64,000 bases of DNA from Nitrospirales bacterium (GTDB lineage: Bacteria; Nitrospirota; Nitrospiria; Nitrospirales; UBA8639). The position numbers and the translations under genes were made by a program. Position 1 is the stretch's first letter. Every line of letters begins with the position of its first letter. The notes below the pieces were generated by a model. It saw only the letters and a list, made by a program, of their open reading frames with translations. It had not been told where the DNA came from and searched no databases. Below are positions 54,602 to 62,000 of this stretch, one piece after another. The stretch spans positions 54,578-118,577 of the forward strand of contig JAJEJG010000015.1 of assembly GCA_022828225.1 (NCBI GenBank). The letters run 5' to 3'.

Positions 54602-55384
54602 ATGCAAGAGACGCCCCTCGTCTTTCAGGACGGCGAACACAACACGGTCGCGGCCATCCTGGCGGAGCCTGAAAGGAAAACAGGCCGTGCCGCCATCCTC
54701 TGCCATGGCTTTCTCTCGAATAAAGACAGTCGCACCAATCTCCGCGTGACGGAACTCCTGGTCGCCCGGGGAATCAGCACCTTGCGATTCGATTGGTTCG
54801 GGATGGGTGAATCCGGAGGAGAATTCGGTCGGATCACGGTATCCACTTGTCGCGACCAGTTGGAACGAGCCATTTGCCTGATGCGTGAACGCGGGCATCA
54901 CGATCTTGGGCTGATCGGATCGAGTTTCGGCGGACTTCTGGCCATCCTGGTGGCGCAGCGCCATCCTGAGCTGCGGGCCGTCGGTTTGAAATGTCCGGTT
55001 CCGGATTTCCCGGAAATGCTGGAACATGAATTCGGTTCCAATGGAATTGAAGAATGGAAACGCACCAATTATATTCCCGACGTAACGGGTGGAACGACGC
55101 CGGTTTTTCTGGATTTCGCCTTTTACGAGAGTTGTCGTGCCTTCAATGCCTATGAAGCCGCATGCGCCATCAAGAGTCCCGTCCTGATCGTCCACGGCGA
55201 ACAGGACGAATTGGTCCCTTTCCACCAGATCAAACGATTGGAAGAGACCTTGCCCGATGATACAAAACTCGTACTACTGCCCGAGGCCGACCACCAATTC
55301 GGCAGGCCCGAAGACTTTCGCCGGATGACCGTGCATCTGGCGGACTGGATGCAGGCTCATCTCCCGACGACAAACCGGTTATGA
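54602..55384 (+). CDS. Alpha/beta-hydrolase of the dienelactone-hydrolase-like type
   Basis: About 260 residues from the ATG at 54602 (AGGA upstream). The fold is complete: LCHGFLSNKDSR gives the oxyanion region, LGLIGSSFGGLLAIL the nucleophile Ser, VLIVHGEQDELVPF the acid, and LPEADHQFGRPED the His. The likely family is the short-chain acyl esterase/BAAT-like group. Substrate not known. The stop overlaps the next gene by 4 bp, so the two are coupled. Confidence 0.82.
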   Translation: MQETPLVFQDGEHNTVAAILAEPERKTGRAAILCHGFLSNKDSRTNLRVTELLVARGISTLRFDWFGMGESGGEFGRITVSTCRDQLERAICLMRERGHHDLGLIGSSFGGLLAILVAQRHPELRAVGLKCPVPDFPEMLEHEFGSNGIEEWKRTNYIPDVTGGTTPVFLDFAFYESCRAFNAYEAACAIKSPVLIVHGEQDELVPFHQIKRLEETLPDDTKLVLLPEADHQFGRPEDFRRMTVHLADWMQAHLPTTNRL

Positions 55385-55851
55385 CCGAGCCACCCGCCAA
55401 ATTGACCGAGGAACAACTCGAAGTCTTTCGGGTCCTCTACCCCTGGTATAAGGAAGAGGTGTTCCGCCGCCGGGAACAGATGATGCGCCTAACGGCTTTC
55501 GGCAGCGCGTTTCTGGTGCTGCTCCTCATCACGATTCTCGCGCTGTCCCCGCCGGGTCCCGTACACCTGACCATCAAGGTCTTTGCCATTACCGGCACCG
55601 CCTTGTTTTCGGCCCTGTTCATCTACCTGATCCTGCAGCAACGCGACCGCCACCGCATCGCCAAACAGACCCTGATCGAGATGGAACAGGTGCTCGGCCT
55701 GTATGAAGAAAACGTCTATCTGGTGGGGAAAGCGCTATACCCGGAAGATTGGCAAACCGCCTGGTTGAACGACCGGAGCGTAACCGTATACGTTGCCGTG
55801 ATCACGGCCCTGACGATTCTGGTGGTGGCGTCGATCATCGGCAAAGGCTGA
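55381..55851 (+). CDS. Three-helix membrane protein of unknown function
   Basis: 156 residues with membrane helices near 41-58 (SAFLVLLLITILALSPP), 66-86 (FAITGTALFSALFIYLIL) and 133-152 (VAVITALTILVVASIIG), and a charged central loop with QRDRHRIAKQTLIEMEQVLG. It overlaps the hydrolase gene (ATGA), which suggests the hydrolase acts at the membrane with it. The family is not recognised. Confidence 0.7.
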   Translation: MTEPPAKLTEEQLEVFRVLYPWYKEEVFRRREQMMRLTAFGSAFLVLLLITILALSPPGPVHLTIKVFAITGTALFSALFIYLILQQRDRHRIAKQTLIEMEQVLGLYEENVYLVGKALYPEDWQTAWLNDRSVTVYVAVITALTILVVASIIGKG

Positions 55852-55872
55852 CGGACATGCTTGTGAGGCAGG

Positions 55873-55914
55873 CTCTACCTCCCCTACCCCTCCTTACAAA
55901 GGAGGGGAAAGAAG
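55873..55914. repeat. Family A repeat arm
   Basis: CTCTACCTCCCC followed by CCCCTCCTTACAAAGGAGGGG, ending GAAAGAAG; placed 22 bases after the membrane protein stop and 35 bases before the gamma-carbonic-anhydrase gene. Confidence 0.75.
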
Positions 55915-55949
55915 AAGGCAGGACCGAACACATACCCGAATGACCGCAC

Positions 55950-56459
55950 ATGATTAAAGCCTACAAAGGCGTCACCCCGGCCATTGCGGATACCGTCTTT
56001 ATCGAAGACACCGCGGTGATCGTCGGCGACGTGGTCATCGAAGCGGACTCCAGCGTGTGGTTCCACAGCGTCGTCCGGGGCGACGTCAATTACATTCGGA
56101 TCGGCCGGCGCACCAACGTCCAGGACCTTTCGCTGCTCCACGTGACGCACGACACCTATCCCCTGATTCTCGGCGACGACGTCACGGTCGGGCACCACGT
56201 CGTGCTGCATGGCTGCACCATTCACAACCGCGTCCTGATCGGCATGGGCGCCGTGCTGATGGACGGCGTCGTGGTCGGAGACGACTGTATCATCGGGGCC
56301 GGCGCGTTGGTGACCGAGCACACCAAAATCCCGCCGGGCAGCCTGGTGATCGGCTCACCGGCCCGGGTCAAGCGGCCCCTGCGGGACGCCGAACTGGCGT
56401 GGCTCAAGGAATCGGCTGAAAATTACGTCCGCTACGCCCGCGACTACATGACCGGGTGA
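55950..56459 (+). CDS. Gamma-carbonic-anhydrase-family protein
   Basis: 169 residues forming a left-handed beta-helix with hexapeptide repeats (IVGDVVIEADSSVWFHSVV, IGRRTNVQDLSLLHVTHDT). Zinc ligands expected of the family are the His in LLHVTHDTYP and the two in VGHHVVLHG. Related YrdA/CaiE proteins often lack measurable carbonic anhydrase activity, so the function remains open. The start ATG follows a weak ribosome site. Next gene follows by 36 bp. Confidence 0.9.
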   Translation: MIKAYKGVTPAIADTVFIEDTAVIVGDVVIEADSSVWFHSVVRGDVNYIRIGRRTNVQDLSLLHVTHDTYPLILGDDVTVGHHVVLHGCTIHNRVLIGMGAVLMDGVVVGDDCIIGAGALVTEHTKIPPGSLVIGSPARVKRPLRDAELAWLKESAENYVRYARDYMTG

Positions 56460-56494
56460 CCTCCGCGCTTTTCCAGGCCGGGACTTGCGTACCC

Positions 56495-57289
56495 ATGAGT
56501 CGTCTCATCCATGCTCCACTCGTGATTCTCGGCGCCGGGCATACCGGACGTTTCATCTATCGCGCGGTCCGGCGACGCCGTCGTCCGGTGTTCGCCACAA
56601 GTCGCTCGCCGGCGACGCATCTGACCTTTGCCCAACCCGGCCACCGCCTCTTTTTTGATTTGCAGCAACCCGAGACGTGGGCTCACGTTCCCGCGCGTTC
56701 GGATATTGTCTGGTGTTTTCCGGCGCTTCCCCCGGACGTGGCCTGCGCCTTCGCGCAACACGCGGTGGACCGAAACAGCCAGTTGATCCTTCTGGGGAGC
56801 ACCTCGGCCTACCGGGCAGGCCGCCCCGGTCTCATCGACGAAGGCGCGCCGGTCAAGCGCTCCATGCCCCGCGTCGCCAGTGAAGAACATCTGCGAACCA
56901 CGTTCGGGGCAACGGTGTTGCGACTGTCCGGGCTCTACGGCCCCGGACGACACGTGTTCGATTGGATCCGGAACGGAAAAATCAAGAACTCGCAAAAATA
57001 CGTCAACCTGATCCACGTGGAAGACGTGGCCGAACTCTGCCTGCTCGCCCTGCAACATGCGGCACCCGGCTCGACCTACATCGTCAGTGACGGTCAACCC
57101 CGACCTTGGGCCGATATCTGCCGTTTCGCCGCCGACCGCTTTCAGATTGCCGTCCCTCCGGCCACCACCACCCGCGATACGGGCAAACGCCTCTCACCGC
57201 AAAAAATCCTCGCCGATTTCAACTACCGGCTCAAACACCTGGACCTGTTCACCGCCCTCGCCGAACTGGAATCCGGAAATCCCAGGTAA
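56495..57289 (+). CDS. NAD(P)-dependent SDR/epimerase-like protein
   Basis: About 264 residues. The Rossmann start VILGAGHTGRFIYRAVRRRR is followed by LLGSTSAYRAGRPGLIDEGA, LRLSGLYGPGRH and VNLIHVEDVAELCLLALQHA, as in the YeeZ-like atypical extended SDR group. The usual YxxxK catalytic pair is not clear, so the protein may be a binding or weakly active form. ATG 56495 is preferred; a GTG at 56456 overlaps the preceding stop. Probably co-transcribed with the gamma-CA-like gene. Confidence 0.78.
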   Translation: MSRLIHAPLVILGAGHTGRFIYRAVRRRRRPVFATSRSPATHLTFAQPGHRLFFDLQQPETWAHVPARSDIVWCFPALPPDVACAFAQHAVDRNSQLILLGSTSAYRAGRPGLIDEGAPVKRSMPRVASEEHLRTTFGATVLRLSGLYGPGRHVFDWIRNGKIKNSQKYVNLIHVEDVAELCLLALQHAAPGSTYIVSDGQPRPWADICRFAADRFQIAVPPATTTRDTGKRLSPQKILADFNYRLKHLDLFTALAELESGNPR

Positions 57290-57646
57290 CAACCATACCC
57301 AACCATACCCCCCCTCGCCCCACGGGACAGGGCCGGGGTGAGGGCACTTCCCTGCTGTCATTCCTGCAAAAGCAGGAATCCAGTGTCTTTATTCTGACAA
57401 ACGAACGAAAAACAAAAGACGCTGGATTCCCGATTAAGGATGTCGGGAATGACGGAAAGAAACACAGGAAAATGCAAAGACACTGGATTCCCGCTAAAGA
57501 CATGCGGGAATGACAGAAGGAAAATGGGATCGTCGGATTACGCCTGTCCTGAGCGAAGTCAAAGGGCTCCGCTCATCCGGCCTGCTCTCGCTATACAAGG
57601 CGGCCGGCGGGTGTATACTATCAATAGGAGGAGACCCGGACCAGCG
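57290..57646. repeat. Family D repeat cluster upstream of the malic enzyme
   Basis: Three family D hairpins at 57357-57388 (TCCTGCAAAAGCAGGA), 57418-57453 (ATTCCCGATT and TCGGGAATGAC) and 57479-57514 (ATTCCCGCTA and GCGGGAATGAC), then a family C piece CCTGAGCGAAGTC near 57549. A GC-rich CCTCGCCCCACGGGACAGGG stretch near 57314 also looks like a dispersed repeat. No gene is visible; a promoter for the malic enzyme must lie in its last 80 bases, where TATACTATCAATAGG is the most AT-rich part. Confidence 0.65.
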
Positions 57647-58903
57647 ATGGCCGTCGTTGATAAAACCGCTGAAGCACTCGCAACCACAAACCTGCCATAC
57701 CTCGAACATCCGAAAGGCCACCAATCTCCCACTACGACCGACCGCATTTTCATGGCGCACCGGGGCGGGAAAATCCGGGTCGCCGGTAAATTTCACATCG
57801 ACAATCCCGATCTGCTTGCCCTGGCCTATACGCCGGGCGTGAGTCACGTATCCCAGGCGGTCGCCGCAGACCCGGCCCTGGCCTACTGCTTGACCGGCAA
57901 GGGCAACAGCGTAGCCGTGGTGACGGATGGGTCGGCCGTGTTGGGACTGGGGAATTTGGGGCCGCGGGCCGCGCTGCCCGTGATGGAAGGCAAGGCCATG
58001 CTCTTCCGGCAACTGGCCGGGATCGATGCCTGGCCCATCTGCCTCGATACGCAGGCCCCTGACGAGATCGTGCGCATCGTGACGGCGTTGGCGCCCAGCT
58101 TCGGCGGGATCAACCTGGAAGACATCAGCGCGCCTCGTTGCTTCGAGGTCGAGCATCGACTGCAGAACACGCTCGACATTCCCGTCATGCACGACGATCA
58201 GCACGGCACGGCCGTCGTCGTCCTGGCCGCCCTGCTGAACGCGCTGAAAGTCACCGGACGACGGCTGGATCAGGTCGTCATCGTCGTGAACGGATTGGGC
58301 GCAGCGGGAATCGCCTGCTGTCGACTCCTGCTCGCGGCAGGCGCCTCACGTCTTCTTGGGTGCGATAAACAGGGCCTGGTCCTGACCGGCCCACCTGAGG
58401 CCTTGCGCCGGTCCCGTCTCCACTTGCCGGGTCTCATCCGACATGCTCACCCGCTGGGAACGCTCCGGCAAGCCTTGCGCGGCGCCCACGTGTTTATCGG
58501 TTTGTCCGTCGGAAACGTTCTCACACCGGATCATGTCCGGCTGATGGCCGAAGACCCCATTGTCTTTGCCCTGGCCAACCCCGATCCCGAATTGCCGCCG
58601 GAACCCGGGCACCGGCATTGCCGGATCTACGCCACCGGACGATCAGATCATCCGAACCAGATCAATAACCTGCTGGGGTTCCCCGGCATGTTTCGGGGCG
58701 CACTGGACGCCCGGGCGACGACGTTCAATGAACCCATGCTCCTGGCCGCCGCGGCCGCCTTGGCAGATCTCGTGCCGGCCCGTTCCTTGAGCGAGACTTG
58801 CATCATCCCGAGTGCGTTCGATCCGCGCGTCGTACCGGCGGTTGCCAAAGCCGTATCCCAAACCGCCCGGGACACCGGCGTGGCCCGCTGTGGGCTTCGG
58901 TAA
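57647..58903 (+). CDS. Malic enzyme (decarboxylating malate dehydrogenase)
   Basis: 418 residues of the short bacterial malic enzyme type, lacking the phosphotransacetylase-like extension. N-terminal domain: ALAYTPGVSHVSQAV and SVAVVTDGSAVLGLGNLGP; metal and substrate residues in MEGKAMLFRQLAGI, INLEDISAPRCFEVEH and MHDDQHGTAVVVLA; NAD(P) domain VVIVVNGLGAAGIACCRLLL. It would convert malate to pyruvate and CO2, feeding pyruvate that PPDK can turn to PEP. The ATG at 57647 has AGGAGGAG 12-20 bases upstream and a closer GGA. Confidence 0.93.
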   Translation: MAVVDKTAEALATTNLPYLEHPKGHQSPTTTDRIFMAHRGGKIRVAGKFHIDNPDLLALAYTPGVSHVSQAVAADPALAYCLTGKGNSVAVVTDGSAVLGLGNLGPRAALPVMEGKAMLFRQLAGIDAWPICLDTQAPDEIVRIVTALAPSFGGINLEDISAPRCFEVEHRLQNTLDIPVMHDDQHGTAVVVLAALLNALKVTGRRLDQVVIVVNGLGAAGIACCRLLLAAGASRLLGCDKQGLVLTGPPEALRRSRLHLPGLIRHAHPLGTLRQALRGAHVFIGLSVGNVLTPDHVRLMAEDPIVFALANPDPELPPEPGHRHCRIYATGRSDHPNQINNLLGFPGMFRGALDARATTFNEPMLLAAAAALADLVPARSLSETCIIPSAFDPRVVPAVAKAVSQTARDTGVARCGLR

Positions 58904-58967
58904 TTAGCGTAGCGTCATCCGACAAGAAACCGTCCGTTAGGACAGGCCCGGGTTGTCTCCTTTCTCC

Positions 58968-58994
58968 ATCACTCCCCCCTTGAGGGGGAGTGAT
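58968..58994. terminator. Convergent hairpin between malic enzyme and autotransporter
   Basis: ATCACTCCCCC (58968-58978) pairs perfectly with GGGGGAGTGAT (58984-58994) around a five-base loop. It lies between two converging genes. No T-run follows on either side, so it is not a classical intrinsic terminator but could still block read-through or protect 3' ends. Confidence 0.5.
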
Positions 58995-59002
58995 TCGACG
59001 GT

Positions 59003-62000
59003 TCAGAACCCCCACGTCGCTTGGAGGCGCACACCCTGGTTCACGGGCTGGGCGCCCGCCGACTCCTGCCGCGTGCCTTCCAGGTTCAGGGTCAGCCCGG
59101 CGCCGCCCTGCCACCGCGCCCCCACGCGATACGTCCGGGCCGCGCCCTCGGCCAGCACCGTGCCCGCATAGGGCGTCAGCAGGCCGGTGTCGAACAGAGG
59201 GACGCCATAGCCCACGTCCGCGTTGAGCCGCCCGGCCTGTGCCTGCCGGGTCCCCTGCGGCGCCAGGCCCTGCGCGGTCTGCCGGGACCACAGGCCGTCC
59301 ACGCCGCTCGCGGCCGCGCCCCAGGTCGGGGCCAGGGATACGGACAACCCCTGCCCGCCGGCCCCCGGGGCCAGCCGGATCGTCCCGCTCGCGCCCCATT
59401 CCTGGTAGTCGCTGTCTTCATGCGCCAGCAGGCCCCGCACCGCGCCTTCGATGGTCAGGCCCAGGGTGGGATCGGCGTACTGCACCCGCCCGCCCAGTTC
59501 CACCCCGAAGCCGGTTTCCGCGTCCCCCCAGTCATGCCGCAGCCCCAGTTCCATGGTGGGGGTGAAGCTCCGGCCGTCTTGCCACGTGACCGCCCGGCTG
59601 CCTTCCAGGATCACCCGCACCCGGTGCGCGTCGCCGTCCGCCGCGGCCAAGCCCGGCACGGCCTCCGCACTCGTGCGCGTGAGCATGGCGTCCGTGCGCG
59701 TGGCGAGTTGAAAGCCCCCGCTCTCCGCCGGGGCCAGCACAATCCCCCGGCCCCCGAACGCCCCCATGAGTTGCGTGGCGTCCGTCTGATAGGTGGTCCC
59801 GGTCGCCAGCTCCACCTCCAATTCGCCCCAGCCGTACCCCAGCAGGCCCCACACGTCCAGCCGGTCGGTCACGGCATAGCGCACGTAGGGATGGAGGCTC
59901 GTCAGGGTCTGTTCCAGGTCGCCCTGGCCCAGGGCAGCCTGGCCCGCCATGGCGTACGACCCGTCCCCCCGGCTGTGGGCCACGGCCACTCCGGCCAGGA
60001 GCCGGTCCCATTCGCCATCGATCCCCACGGTGCCCGTGAAGACGTCCCCGTCCAGGGTGAGGTCGCCATCCTGCCCCTCGAACCGTGTCCCCGCAAACCG
60101 GCCCCAGGCCGTCAGGCGCGGATGGGAGGAGTCGGCGTCATCCGCGCCCAGATTCAGCCGGAAGGAACTGCCCATGAGTACTTGGCGCAGATCGAATCGC
60201 TGACCGAGGGTGAGCGTTTGGCCTGGGTTCCGTCGCGGGTCCGCCGGCAAGCCGTCCGCCTCCGTCGCCCCCGGCCCCAGGCCCAAGACCCGGGCCACTT
60301 CGGTCAGGACCGGCGTCACCGTGTCCCCCTCGGCTGCGTGGGGCTGCTCCCCCTCACCCGGCTCCTTCGACCCTTCGACAAGCTCAGGGCTCAGGACAGG
60401 CCCGCTCCCGCCAGGGGAGCGGGCGTTGGGGCCGGCCAGGAGGGGGCGCTGTCCCGTGTCCTCCACCTCGCTCCCGCCAGGGGAGCGGGCCTGCCGGTTC
60501 AGGGGCAGCCGGTAGCCGCCGATCGTCACGTGCGAGGCCGCCCCCGGCGCGCCCCGCAGCCGCTCGCCCACCGCGTCCGTCACGTGCGTCGCCACGGTCC
60601 GCCCGAACCGCGCCAGCCAGGCTTGCTGCAACGGGTCGTCGTTCTTGATGGTCCCCGTGGCCGTCCCGTTCTCGATATAGCCGTTCACGGCGTTGGCCAG
60701 CGTCAGCGTGAACGTCTCGCCGTCGTCGTCGTGGCTGTCGTCGAGAAGCGGCACCGAGACGGTCTTCGTCCGCTCCTGCACCGCGAAGGTGAGCGTGCCG
60801 CGCGTCGCCGTGTAGTCCTCGCCCGCCGTCGCCGTGCCGTCGTGCGTGGCGTAGTCCACGGTGACCGGCCCCAGCGCCGGGCGGCTCAGCGTGACCGTGA
60901 AGTCGAGGGTCGCGTCCGCGCCCTCGGTGCCCTCGGCGTCGGCCACCGAGATCCGCGCCGGGCCCCGAATCGTCGTGGAGACGTCGTGCGTGAGGACCCG
61001 GCCGTCGCTTGTACAGAGTACCGCGGACTTGGCCCCCGCGCAGGCGCCGCCGCCGGCGAGCGTGAAGGTCACCGCGCCGGGGCCCGCGGGCGTGACCCGG
61101 AACCGCCAGACGTCGCTTTGTTGGTCGTAGCGCTTCGCACTCGTGGCCGTCCCGCCCGTGGTGCCGCTCGCGGCCCGGTAGACGTGCGTGTAGCTGTTCC
61201 GGATGGCCTCGCTGAAGGCGACGATGACTTCGAAGGGCGACGTCCCGTCATGCTCCGATGGGGCGTCCGCCACGGTCGCGGTGAGCGGCGGGCCGGTCGT
61301 CTCCTCGTCGTTCTCCGGACCCGGCACGGTGACGGTGAGGGTCTCGGCGAGCGGGCGCCCGTCGCCGGTGCAGGGCGCGCCGGTCACGCGGCACGCCTGC
61401 CCGGCCTCGAGGGTGAGGGTCACGTCGTCGTCCCCCGCGGGCGTCACCTTGAGTTCCCAGAGGTCGCTGCGCTTGTCCACGCGCCGCACGCTGGTGATGG
61501 CGCCGCCGGTCACCGCGAAGCCGTCGTCGAGGTCCCGGTAGCTGGTCGCGATGGCTTCGCTGAAGGCGACCCGCACCCGGAACGCACTCTCTCCGTCATG
61601 CGCGTCGGGCCGGGCGTCGAGCGAGGCGGTCAGCGGGTCGTGCGAGGGCGGCGCTTGCGGGGCCCGCGTCCCCGCGGCCGGCCCGACCAGGCGCGCCACC
61701 ACCATGTCGCCGTCGGACCAGGAGAGGCCCGACGAGGTCCACTGGAACGCCCCTTCCGCAGAAACGTATGCGCCGTCCATCGAGAACGGCGCGCCGTCCA
61801 GGACCGTGGTGAAGCCGGGGTTGTCGAACACCGTTCCGCCAGAGGGTGCGAGAATGAGCCACAATTCGCTGTCTGGATCGACAGCGAAATGCTGAATCCC
61901 GTAGGGCGTGCCGGCCGGGTAGTCGAACTCGTCGTCGGTCAGCGAGCCTACGCTCGGACTGTCCTGATAACCGGTAATGTCCACGCCAGCCCCCACCGTC

